From contig JADINF010000103.1 in the NCBI GenBank assembly GCA_017694145.1, positions 1-12,182 of the forward strand: a stretch of 12,182 bases of DNA, in the 5' to 3' direction. This document shows positions 1 through 6,768 of the stretch, piece after piece. Under the pieces are notes generated by a model. That model was not told where the DNA came from. It worked only from the letters and a program-made list of their open reading frames with translations, and did no database searches. The translations under genes and the position numbers were made by a program. This DNA comes from Candidatus Stercoripulliclostridium pullicola. Its GTDB lineage: Bacteria > Bacillota > Clostridia > Christensenellales > DTU072. Numbering within the stretch: the stretch's first letter is position 1; every line of letters begins with the position of its first letter.

Positions 1-1220
1 GCGCGGGAGAACCCGCGGCTGGCGCGCTCGCCGCCTGGACGGCTTTTGTGAGAACGCGCGACCTCAACTTGCTCGGAAGAGTTTATCCTATATGGAAAAA
101 CTCTTTGAAAGAGGGTCTGAAGCTTGTCACCGACGACGGCGAATTCAGGAAGATAGGGTATAAAGCTAAAAATTCTCCGTTACGCGACCTTAATAAAGAG
201 CCCGTATATTGCCTCGAATACAATTCTTACAGGTTACTGCTTGCGGATATAACCGTAAGAGCCGCCCGCGTGCTCGGCGACTACGCTTACTCGGACGCCC
301 TCGCCGCGGAAAGGGAGGATTTCGTAAGGCGCTTCAACGAAACTTTCTATAACAAAGAGCGCGGACTCTATATGGACAGATATGTTTCGGGAAGCTTTAC
401 GGGGATATTCGGAGCGGCGTCTTTCCTGCCGCTCGTCGCGGGCGCGGTTACCGATAACGACGTGCTCGACGCTCTTATAAGCAATCTCACCGACGAGAAA
501 CTTTTCCTGAACTCGGCTCCCGTTCCGCATATCGCGATGAAGGATCCGCGCTACGCCAAGCCCGCGGCGGCAGGCAAAGCCGCGCGCAACCTGTACCTCG
601 ACTATACCGGAAGCAGTCAGCCTTACGTCGATTATCTCATATATCTCGGACTCGTCCGCTACGGCGCGCTCGACGCGGAAGCGGAGCTCGCCGGAAGACT
701 CGCAAACGTATGGCGCAACTATTACCGCCGCATGCGAGCCGTCCCGGACAGATTGCTTCCGAATTTCAAATTCGACGATTCGGGTATCCGCAATTCGCTT
801 TCCGGTAACCTTACAGGCATTATAGGTGTGAACGAATTGCTTGACGCGGAGTACTTCGGAGAGGATCCCGTACCCGCTGTACGCTTCGGAACTTTACTTC
901 CCGGAGAGCACCGCATAGCCAATATAAAGATTTTCGGGCGCAACATGAGCTACGTCACCGACGGCGACGCTTCGGCGTTTACCGTTGACGGAGTCAAGGT
1001 TCTGGAAGGAGTGGGCGGTCCTTTCTCGGTAAGATATTTCACCGAGAGCGTCCAGGGTCCTCGCTTCCTTTTGTATACCCGTAAACCGCTTACGATCAAG
1101 ATCGTTTATCCCGTTTTCGAGCCCGCTTCCTCAGGCGGCAACGTGTTGAGATTCAATATCGATCCCGGCAAATATTCGATAGGGATTAGCGGTAAGCGCT
1201 TCTTCGCGGAAAGGATCTGA
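1..1220 (+). CDS. GH63/MGH1-like (alpha/alpha)6-barrel glycoside hydrolase, C-terminal part
   Basis: The reading frame is open from position 3 with no stop before 1218-1220, so the gene begins left of the window. The GTG at 48 is probably internal, because the residues before it (LAAWTAF, then RTRDLNLLGRVYP) already match the usual helix of this fold, where a 'roughly LAxW..Y.RTGD..FL..vYP' pattern is typical. About 405 residues are visible. Repeated helix pairs, an RGLYMDRY segment, the 'F.NSAPVPHIAMKDPRY' stretch (compare 'T.yP.PSvs.DdP.Y') and a 'VDYLIYLGLVRYG' helix place it near mannosylglycerate hydrolase/GH63-like enzymes. The last ~100 residues look like a beta-rich C-terminal domain. 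Function would be hydrolysis of an alpha-glycoside, substrate unknown. The usual WRGPxW and late YNP.TGE-like elements are not seen, so it is divergent and may differ in activity. No signal peptide can be judged. Confidence 0.6.
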   Translation, partial: AGEPAAGALAAWTAFVRTRDLNLLGRVYPIWKNSLKEGLKLVTDDGEFRKIGYKAKNSPLRDLNKEPVYCLEYNSYRLLLADITVRAARVLGDYAYSDALAAEREDFVRRFNETFYNKERGLYMDRYVSGSFTGIFGAASFLPLVAGAVTDNDVLDALISNLTDEKLFLNSAPVPHIAMKDPRYAKPAAAGKAARNLYLDYTGSSQPYVDYLIYLGLVRYGALDAEAELAGRLANVWRNYYRRMRAVPDRLLPNFKFDDSGIRNSLSGNLTGIIGVNELLDAEYFGEDPVPAVRFGTLLPGEHRIANIKIFGRNMSYVTDGDASAFTVDGVKVLEGVGGPFSVRYFTESVQGPRFLLYTRKPLTIKIVYPVFEPASSGGNVLRFNIDPGKYSIGISGKRFFAERI

Positions 1221-1280
1221 ACCCCGGAAAACTTCCGCGCGAAAAAGTTATATTTTTTAAGCGAAATTCAGATATTTTGC

Positions 1281-1309
1281 TTGCAAATTGTATATCTTTA
1301 TGGTATTGT
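1281..1309 (+). promoter_or_regulatory. Predicted sigma-A-type promoter of rplU
   Basis: A TTGCAA -35 (1281-1286) is followed after 17 bases by TATTGT (1304-1309) with an extended -10 TG at 1301-1302. This sits in an AT-rich patch between the glycosidase stop and rplU. Transcription would start near 1316, giving a leader of about 75 bases before the rplU start. Predicted by eye only. Confidence 0.6.
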
Positions 1310-1316
1310 ATTAAAT

Positions 1317-1368
1317 GCCGCTCGAAAGAGGTTTGTAAGCGCGCTCATCGCGCACCTCAACGGCGAGT
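1317..1368 (+). promoter_or_regulatory. Structured 5' leader of rplU, probably the ribosomal protein L21 leader
   Basis: Two nested stems are visible: GAGGT (1328-1332) with ACCTC (1354-1358), enclosing GCGCG (1339-1343) with CGCGC (1349-1353) around the loop CTCAT. Outside them either GCCG (1317-1320) can pair with CGGC (1361-1364), or CTCG (1321-1324) with CGAG (1364-1367); the two outer stems share a base and cannot both form. A cis-acting L21 leader upstream of rplU is known in Bacillota and is thought to mediate autoregulation. Assignment to that family rests on position and structure, not on a covariance-model match. Confidence 0.55.
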
Positions 1369-1390
1369 TCCTGAAGGGAGGTAATAGATA

Positions 1391-1696
1391 ATGTACGCAA
1401 TCATCGCTACCGGCGGTAAGCAGTATAAAGTCTCTGAAGGCGACGTCATCAACGTCGAATTACTGAAAGCAGACGTAGGCTCCACCGTCAGTCTCGAAGT
1501 GCTGATGCTCAACAAGGACGGCGAAATCATAGCCGGCGACGCGGTCAAATCCGCTTCCGTCGACGCCGAAGTCACCGCCACCGGCAAAGGTAAAAAGATC
1601 AACATCTTCACCTACAAAGCCAAGAAGAACATCCGCAAAAGACAAGGTCACAGACAACCTTATACGCAACTTAAAATACTGAATATCAAAGCTTAA
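1391..1696 (+). CDS. rplU: 50S ribosomal protein L21
   Basis: This 101-residue protein is the normal length for bacterial L21 and has the hallmark start [14 protein letters not shown], the middle strand pattern and the C-terminal [15 protein letters not shown] basic segment that contacts 23S rRNA. L21 is a component of the large ribosomal subunit. The start is fixed by a strong Shine-Dalgarno (GGGAGGT, about 1376-1382) eight bases upstream. It is first in a unit with prp and rpmA, the classical L21-Prp-L27 order of Bacillota, and lies behind a promoter and a folded leader that suggest feedback control by the protein itself. Confidence 0.98.
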   Translation: MYAIIATGGKQYKVSEGDVINVELLKADVGSTVSLEVLMLNKDGEIIAGDAVKSASVDAEVTATGKGKKINIFTYKAKKNIRKRQGHRQPYTQLKILNIKA

Positions 1697-1708
1697 TTAT
1701 TATTCGGT

Positions 1709-2014
1709 ATGACAACGATCAGGATTTTCCGCACCGAAGGACACATAACGGCGGTCACCGTGGAAGGACACACGGGCTATGCCGAAGAGGGCAGCGACAT
1801 CGTCTGCGCGGCTGTTTCGGCACTCACGCAGGGCGCGCTCCTCGGAATAAGAGAAGTCGCCGGTATCGGAGCGGAAAGCAGGGTAAGCGACGGTCGCCTT
1901 ACGTTCAGGCTCAAGGAACACAACGAAAAATCGGACGCCATCCTCGAAACGATGCGTCTTGCGCTCCTCGACGTCACGAAAGGTTACCCACGCTACATCA
2001 GAATGGAGGATTAA
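1709..2014 (+). CDS. prp: Ribosomal-processing cysteine protease Prp
   Basis: This 101-residue protein is a Prp (YsxB) family cysteine protease, which removes the N-terminal extension of ribosomal protein L27 so the ribosome can mature. The catalytic pair is visible: His21 in GHTGYA and Cys33 in [13 protein letters not shown], both in the family context. It lies between rplU and rpmA, and the L27 next door carries the matching cleavage sequence, which strongly supports the call. Only 12 bases separate it from rplU and no clear Shine-Dalgarno precedes the ATG at 1709, so translation is probably coupled to rplU, which would keep the protease at low level. No missing residues were noticed. Confidence 0.95.
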   Translation: MTTIRIFRTEGHITAVTVEGHTGYAEEGSDIVCAAVSALTQGALLGIREVAGIGAESRVSDGRLTFRLKEHNEKSDAILETMRLALLDVTKGYPRYIRMED

Positions 2015-2016
2015 CA

Positions 2017-2298
2017 ATGTTTATCAATTTACAACTGTTCGCTCATAAGAAGGGCTCCGGCAGCTCCAAAAACGGACGCGACAGCCATGCCCAACGTTTA
2101 GGACCCAAGAGAAGCGACGGTCAGCACGTGCTCGCCGGCAACATTCTCGTGCGTCAACGCGGAACGAAGTTCCATCCCGGCAACAACGTGGGCATCGGTA
2201 AGGACGACACGCTGTTCGCGCTTATCGACGGCGTAGTACGTTTCGAGCGCAAAGGCCGTTACGATAAACAGGTCAGCGTATACGCGCCCGAAGCGTAA
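2017..2298 (+). CDS. rpmA: 50S ribosomal protein L27 with Prp-cleavable N-terminal extension
   Basis: This 93-residue protein is L27, which sits at the peptidyl-transferase centre of the 50S subunit. The body [14 protein letters not shown]...[11 protein letters not shown]...[24 protein letters not shown] is canonical. The first nine residues, MFINLQLFA, are the extension seen in Bacillota and some related phyla; Prp is known to cut after the LQLFA motif, so maturation should leave His10 as the new N-terminus. A GGAGG Shine-Dalgarno (2004-2008) lies just before the prp stop and the start codon is two bases after that stop, indicating tight coupling with prp. Confidence 0.98.
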   Translation: MFINLQLFAHKKGSGSSKNGRDSHAQRLGPKRSDGQHVLAGNILVRQRGTKFHPGNNVGIGKDDTLFALIDGVVRFERKGRYDKQVSVYAPEA

Positions 2299-2321
2299 GC
2301 GTAAGCTAACGCAGAGCCGTT

Positions 2322-3161
2322 ATGCGATACGTTATCGACGGCAATAAAATCTTAATAGACGATACTTCGGAATTCTGTCCGAAACACATTCTCGAATGTG
2401 GGCAGGTTTTCAGGTACCTAAACTCAAGTTCAGGCTACAAAATTTTTTCGAAAAATCTATTTTGTAGCTTGATTTATGTAGACGGCTATGCTACAATAGA
2501 AACGGTCGATACCGATTACTTTGTCAAATATTTCGATTTGAACCGTGATTACGGGGAGATCAAAAGGCGGCTTTTGGGCTTCCCTTGCATGAAAGAGGCG
2601 ATCGGCTACGGCTACGGAGTGCGTATCCTCAACCAGGATCCGACGGAGATGATAATCTCGTTTATCATTTCCGCAAACAACAACATTCCGCGCATACAAG
2701 GTATCATCGAGAGGATGTGCAGGACGTCCGGAGCGCCGATAGGCGAAGAAGGTTTCGCCTTCCCGACTCTCGAAGATCTCAGCCGCCGCGACCGCGAGTA
2801 TTTTACTTCGATAGGGGCGGGCTACAGAGCCGATTACCTTGTCAAAAGCGTCGACGCACTGTACCACGGGTTTGCGGACGACCTCGAAGGGCTCGATACT
2901 CCTTCGGCGCGCAAGAAGCTTATGCAACTTACCGGAGTGGGGCGCAAAGTGGCGGATTGCATATTGTTGTTCGGCTATCACCGCGAAGACGTTTTCCCGG
3001 TGGACACCTGGATAGAGAAGGTCTACTTGAGACTTTTCGGAGAGAGCAGAGCCACCCCCGCGCGTAAAGCGGACGAACTGGCAGAATATTTCGGGGATCT
3101 GAGCGGCTACGCTCAACAGTACCTGTTCTACCACGCCAGAGAAACCTATAATATAAAATAA
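2322..3161 (+). CDS. ogg: 8-oxoguanine DNA glycosylase/AP lyase (OGG1-like, HhH-GPD family)
   Basis: A 279-residue OGG1-type base-excision repair enzyme that removes 8-oxoguanine from DNA and nicks the abasic site. Evidence: an N-terminal OGG-N-like region with the 'LECGQVFRY' motif (about 24-32); a helix bundle with 'DPTEMIISFIISANNNIPRI' (106-125); and the helix-hairpin-helix LTGVGRKVADC (203-213) followed by the FPVDTW loop (225-230). By comparison with human OGG1, Lys209 is the Schiff-base lysine and Asp228 the catalytic aspartate; both are present. It starts 23 bases after rpmA without a clear Shine-Dalgarno, probably read as part of the ribosomal-protein transcript. Positions 2395-2500 are noticeably more AT-rich than the rest and contain a strong inverted repeat. 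Confidence 0.92.
   Translation: MRYVIDGNKILIDDTSEFCPKHILECGQVFRYLNSSSGYKIFSKNLFCSLIYVDGYATIETVDTDYFVKYFDLNRDYGEIKRRLLGFPCMKEAIGYGYGVRILNQDPTEMIISFIISANNNIPRIQGIIERMCRTSGAPIGEEGFAFPTLEDLSRRDREYFTSIGAGYRADYLVKSVDALYHGFADDLEGLDTPSARKKLMQLTGVGRKVADCILLFGYHREDVFPVDTWIEKVYLRLFGESRATPARKADELAEYFGDLSGYAQQYLFYHARETYNIK
2431..2471. repeat. Inverted repeat inside the glycosylase gene
   Basis: GCTACAAAAT at 2434-2443 is exactly complementary to ATTTTGTAGC at 2459-2468; three further pairs outside (one G-T) extend the stem to 13. The 15-base loop itself contains the palindrome TTTTTCGAAAAA (2444-2455). It lies in coding sequence for residues near 37-50, so it may be a coincidence of codons. Confidence 0.5.
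3124..3152 (+). promoter_or_regulatory. Possible promoter for the NYN gene
   Basis: A perfect TATAAT lies at 3147-3152, inside the last codons of the glycosylase gene and 34 bases before the NYN start. The hexamer 17 bases upstream (TGTTCT, 3124-3129) is a poor -35, so support is weak. Confidence 0.3.
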
Positions 3162-3186
3162 ATACCATATTTTTGGAGGAAAGAAA

Positions 3187-3762
3187 ATGAATAAGCCCAA
3201 AATGATAATCCTTGCAGACATCGGCAGCCTTAAAGTTACCTGCGTAGGATTCCAACAGATCGTCAAGAATCTCGAAGCGAAATTTGAAGTTGTCTCCTGC
3301 AAGTTCTACAGCTATGTTGCCAAGCGCAACCGTGACTATAACGAATATATTGCTGCTAACGGCTTTGAAACTTCTCTTCCGAGCGCCAGCCGTCGTCGCA
3401 ATAAGCTCGATTGCCGTCAGGTCATCGACGCCGCCGATATCGCCGCAATGGGCAACATCGACGCCGTAGGTCTTATCACCGGCGAAGGCGACATACTTCC
3501 CGTCATCAACCTTTTGAAGAGCAAGGGCATAGACGTTTACGACATCAACGTGGACGAGAACAAATACTCCTACGCTTACACCGGCTTCATCGCCGTTCCC
3601 ACCAGCGCTCTCCGCGAAGGCTACACCGCCCCCACCACGAAAGCGAAGGTCAAACGCGCTCCGAAGCCCGTCGTCGCTCCCGCCCGTCCCGAGAACCAGT
3701 ACGTCGCGGACGCCAAGAGAGTCATCAGCGGCAACGAGATCTTCAACAAGTACCGCAGATAA
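3187..3762 (+). CDS. NYN domain (PIN-like, LabA/DUF88-type) protein
   Basis: A 191-residue soluble protein with a PIN-like NYN fold, a family of presumed metal-dependent ribonucleases. Residues 6-20 form the first strand (MIILADIGS), residues 73-81 give KLDCRQVID, and 92-120 give the core DAVGLITGEGDILPVINLL..KGIDVYDI, matching the usual 'D.vvLvSgDsDF.pl...l...G..V'. Candidate acidic residues are Asp11, Asp75, Asp81 and Asp102. Oddities: the family's first motif normally reads DxxN (IDGDN-like) but here is DIGS, and the usual SGDxDF is TGEGDI. Residues 147-170 are a Pro/Ala/Lys-rich linker before a short conserved-looking tail ending NEIFNKYRR. A strong RBS (GGAGGAAAG) precedes the ATG and an intrinsic terminator follows, so it may be a separate transcription unit. 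The RNA target is unknown. Confidence 0.8.
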   Translation: MNKPKMIILADIGSLKVTCVGFQQIVKNLEAKFEVVSCKFYSYVAKRNRDYNEYIAANGFETSLPSASRRRNKLDCRQVIDAADIAAMGNIDAVGLITGEGDILPVINLLKSKGIDVYDINVDENKYSYAYTGFIAVPTSALREGYTAPTTKAKVKRAPKPVVAPARPENQYVADAKRVISGNEIFNKYRR

Positions 3763-3788
3763 TCACATATCACAATACCGAAACCACA

Positions 3789-3820
3789 GCCCGTCTTGTA
3801 TAAGACGGGCGTGTCTTTTA
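3789..3820 (+). terminator. Intrinsic terminator after the NYN gene
   Basis: GCCCGTCTT (3789-3797) pairs perfectly with AAGACGGGC (3802-3810) around a GTAT loop, followed by GTGTCTTTTATT. The T-tract starts a few bases late but the stem is strong. Confidence 0.8.
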
Positions 3821-3822
3821 TT

Positions 3823-3868
3823 CCGCGTCGGCGTCATAAATGAGTGATCGGCGCGGTTGCTTTTTTTA
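3823..3868 (+). terminator. Weak possible second terminator
   Basis: CCGCG (3823-3827) can pair with CGCGG (3852-3856) over a 24-base loop, followed closely by TTGCTTTTTTTA. The T-run (3861-3867) is good but the stem is short and the loop long, so this is only a backup-terminator candidate. Confidence 0.25.
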
Positions 3869-3928
3869 TCGGAAGTAAGCGAATTTTTGTAACTCAAGCT
3901 ACGAATATCGCAATATTATCCGTTCTGA

Positions 3929-3955
3929 CGCTTCGGCGGAACGTCTGCCGAAGCG
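3929..3955. repeat. Intergenic hairpin with a competing stem
   Basis: CGCTTCGGC (3929-3937) is exactly complementary to GCCGAAGCG (3947-3955) with a 9-base loop. CGTTC (3921-3925) can instead pair with GAACG (3939-3943), inside that loop. No T-run follows directly, and it lies upstream of the predicted vor promoter, so its role is unknown. Confidence 0.6.
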
Positions 3956-4041
3956 GCAACGCCGGTCGGATCTTTCTTCCTCTTACGCGCGCTTAAATTA
4001 TACTTATGATTGTTAATATGAGGGCAACTGTTCGCGTTCGC

Positions 4042-4070
4042 TTGCATATATGCGCGTAAAGTGATATAAT
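4042..4070 (+). promoter_or_regulatory. Predicted sigma-A-type promoter of the vor operon
   Basis: TTGCAT (4042-4047), a 17-base spacer and a perfect TATAAT (4065-4070). The start of transcription would be near 4077, leaving a leader of about 34 bases before the TTG start at 4111. This is the best promoter match in the window. Confidence 0.75.
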
Positions 4071-4096
4071 TCCACAATAAAAATAAATCTACAATT

Positions 4097-4101
4097 AGGA
4101 G
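4097..4101 (+). promoter_or_regulatory. RBS that decides the vorD start
   Basis: AGGAG abuts the ATG at 4102, too close to serve it, but is nine bases before the in-frame TTG at 4111, an ideal distance. This favours TTG as the true start. Confidence 0.7.
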
Positions 4102-4110
4102 ATGATTGTT

Positions 4111-4314
4111 TTGGCTAAAGTAACTATTGCAAAAGACACCTGTAAAGGTTGCGGGCTGTGCGTGAACGCCTGCCCCAAGAACGTCCTTAAACTTTCCGAA
4201 ACGGAAACCAACAAGAACGGTTATTTCGTGGCGGAAGTCGTTTCGGACGGTTGTATCGGATGCACTTCGTGCGCTTTGATGTGCCCCGACGTCGCCATTA
4301 CCGTGGAAAGATAG
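4111..4314 (+). CDS. vorD: 2-oxoacid:ferredoxin oxidoreductase, delta (2x[4Fe-4S] ferredoxin) subunit
   Basis: From the TTG start this is 67 residues, MAKVTIAKDTCKGCG onward. It has two complete CxxCxxCxxxCP motifs: Cys11, 14, 17, 21 and Cys48, 51, 54, 58, each set able to hold part of two [4Fe-4S] clusters. In four-subunit VOR/KOR enzymes this delta subunit passes electrons from the TPP subunit to external ferredoxin. An upstream ATG at 4102 is in frame and would add three residues, but the RBS position favours the TTG. The stop codon overlaps the Shine-Dalgarno of the next gene, so it is tightly coupled to the alpha subunit. The name vor rather than kor is by the neighbour's likeness to VorB. 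Confidence 0.9.
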   Translation: MAKVTIAKDTCKGCGLCVNACPKNVLKLSETETNKNGYFVAEVVSDGCIGCTSCALMCPDVAITVER

Positions 4315-4325
4315 GAGGACCGACG

Positions 4326-5384
4326 ATGAAAAAACTTATGAAAGGTAACGAAGCTATAGCCGAAGCCGCCGTGAGAGGCGGATGCAGAGCCTTCTTCGGC
4401 TATCCCATCACCCCCCAGAACGAGATCCCCGAGTATCTCAGCAAGCGTTTGCCCGAAGTGGGCGGCTGCTTCATTCAGGCAGAAAGCGAAGTCGCCGCCA
4501 TCAATATGGTCTACGGCGCCGCCGGAAGCGGCGCGCGCGCGATGACTTCTTCGAGCTCGCCCGGTATCAGCCTCAAGCAAGAGGGTATCAGCTACATTTG
4601 CGGCGCCGAACTTCCCTGTGTCATAGTCAATATGGTCAGAGGCGGTCCCGGACTCGGCGGTATCCAACCCGCGCAGTCCGACTATTTCCAGGCTGTCAAG
4701 GGTGGCGGACACGGCGATTATCACATGCTCGTTTACGGACCCAATACCGTTCAGGAAGCCGTGGATATCATGTACGACGCTTTCGACAAAGCCGATAAAT
4801 ACCGTCTTCCCGTCATGATCCTCGGCGACGGCATGATAGGTCAGATAATGGAAGCGGTCGAGCTTCCCGAGATGAAGGATCCCGCCACTTTCCCGAAGAA
4901 GGAATGGGCTACCGACGGCACCGGCGTGGGCGCTTCGAGAAGAATAATCAACTCCCTTTATATAGAACCCGACGTGCTCGAGAAAGTCAACCACAGGCTT
5001 TTCGACCGTTATAAAGAACTCGAGGAGAACGAAGTGAGATACGAAGAATATCTCGTCGAGGACGCCGAAGTGGTCATCGTCGCTTACGGCACCGTGGCGC
5101 GTATTTCGAAGAGCGCCGTAAACGCGCTCCGCGAAAAGGGCATAAAAGCGGGCTTACTGCGTCCCGTCACCCTTTATCCCTTCCCCTCTAAGGCTATCGC
5201 GAAAGTCGCCGCCGAAGCGAACGTCAAGAAATTCATCGCCGTCGAACTCTCGATGGGTCAGATGATCGAGGACGTAAAACTCGCCGTCAACGGCGCCAAA
5301 CCCGTGGAATTCTACGGCAGAACGGGCGGTAACGTGATGACGCCCGAAGATATCGTCGAATTCGTCGAAAAGGAGGTCAAATAA
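4326..5384 (+). CDS. vorB: 2-oxoacid:ferredoxin oxidoreductase, alpha subunit (VorB-like)
   Basis: A 352-residue alpha subunit of a CoA-dependent 2-oxoacid:ferredoxin oxidoreductase, most like 3-methyl-2-oxobutanoate (2-oxoisovalerate) enzymes; 2-oxoglutarate is the alternative substrate. Visible motifs: GNEAIAEAA near the N-terminus, GYPITPQNEIPEYL (25-38), the QAESEVAA segment (51-58) with the Glu that contacts the TPP pyrimidine in this family, TSSSSPGISLKQEG (74-87) and RGGPGLGG (105-112). Residues about 245-350 form the C-terminal transketolase-like domain (VVIVAYGTVAR, LLRPVTLYPFP). The start at 4326 is chosen because AGGAGG (4313-4318) is seven bases upstream; a longer open frame to 4251 overlaps vorD and is not needed. 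It forms the catalytic pair with the next gene. Confidence 0.93.
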   Translation: MKKLMKGNEAIAEAAVRGGCRAFFGYPITPQNEIPEYLSKRLPEVGGCFIQAESEVAAINMVYGAAGSGARAMTSSSSPGISLKQEGISYICGAELPCVIVNMVRGGPGLGGIQPAQSDYFQAVKGGGHGDYHMLVYGPNTVQEAVDIMYDAFDKADKYRLPVMILGDGMIGQIMEAVELPEMKDPATFPKKEWATDGTGVGASRRIINSLYIEPDVLEKVNHRLFDRYKELEENEVRYEEYLVEDAEVVIVAYGTVARISKSAVNALREKGIKAGLLRPVTLYPFPSKAIAKVAAEANVKKFIAVELSMGQMIEDVKLAVNGAKPVEFYGRTGGNVMTPEDIVEFVEKEVK

Positions 5385-5385
5385 T

Positions 5386-6135
<750 letters not shown>

Positions 6136-6185
6136 TCCGGATTTTACGGTATTTACAAAGCGTATATAAGAGGTATATAATAGAT

Positions 6186-6722
6186 ATGGAAGAAAAAATC
6201 ATAATAGCGGGATTCGGCGGACAGGGCGTATTGAGTCTCGGACAATTTATAGCTTACGCCGCGATAGCCGACGGCAAAGAGGTCACATGGCTCCCGAGCT
6301 ACGGACCCGAAATGCGCGGCGGCACCAGTAACTGCAGCGTGGTCGTGTGCGACAAGCAGGTCGCAAGCCCCATCGTGGCGCACCCCGACTGCCTGATAGC
6401 GATGAACAAACCCAGCCTTTACAAGTTCTCGGACAAAGTCAAGGCGGGCGGAACCATTATAGTAAACAGTTCGCTCATCCCCGACAAGGTGGAGAGAACG
6501 GACGTTAACGTGGTGTATATCGACGCGGCGGCGCTTGCTATGGAAGCGGGCAACGCCCGCACCGCCAATATCGTGGTGCTCGGAGCGTATATCGGAATGA
6601 GCAAGCTCTTCCCGAAAGAAACCGTCAAGAAGATGATCGAGGCTAAATTCGCCAACAAACCGAAGGTCATCCCCGCCAACCTCAAGGCTTTCGAATTCGG
6701 TTACGCCACAGCCGCGAAATAA
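6186..6722 (+). CDS. vorC: 2-oxoacid:ferredoxin oxidoreductase, gamma subunit
   Basis: A 178-residue gamma subunit, normal in length for the family. The N-terminal IIIAGFGGQGV (5-15) and the PSYGPEMRGG loop (37-46) are diagnostic; the domain is thought to bind the CoA/substrate side of the complex. The frame must start at the ATG at 6186 because the glycine-rich strand begins four residues in. The ribosome site is poor (AAGAGG, 12 bases away) and the 50-base gap before it is the widest inside the operon. That gap also contains promoter-like hexamers. Confidence 0.93.
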   Translation: MEEKIIIAGFGGQGVLSLGQFIAYAAIADGKEVTWLPSYGPEMRGGTSNCSVVVCDKQVASPIVAHPDCLIAMNKPSLYKFSDKVKAGGTIIVNSSLIPDKVERTDVNVVYIDAAALAMEAGNARTANIVVLGAYIGMSKLFPKETVKKMIEAKFANKPKVIPANLKAFEFGYATAAK

Positions 6723-6768
6723 CGGCGCGCGTTTAACGCGAATAAACTAAAATAAGGAGAATCCCTAT

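Larger units (their letters stand above)
3763..4101. other. 339-base gene-free stretch
   Basis: No convincing gene is seen on either strand. From left to right it holds the NYN terminator (3789-3820), a T-run with a weak possible second terminator (3823-3868), an inverted-repeat hairpin (3929-3955) with a competing stem, and the vor promoter (4042-4070). The rest (about 3960-4040) shows nothing I recognise. Confidence 0.7.

Noticed and set aside
48..50. GTG as the start of the left-hand glycosidase
   Set aside because: The frame is open to the window edge and the residues before the GTG fit the family, so the gene is better read as cut by the window.
1225..1237. CGGAA/TTCCG hairpin after the glycosidase as a terminator
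   Set aside because: Only five pairs and no T-run directly after; the T-rich patch is about 15 bases further on.
3411..3803. 130-residue Arg/His-rich frame on the + strand
   Set aside because: It lies in another frame of the NYN gene; the Arg/His richness comes from reading Asp/Ala/Ile codons out of frame, and no RBS is present.
4251..4325. 25-residue N-terminal extension of the vorB frame
   Set aside because: It overlaps vorD, has no family likeness, and a perfect RBS serves the ATG at 4326.
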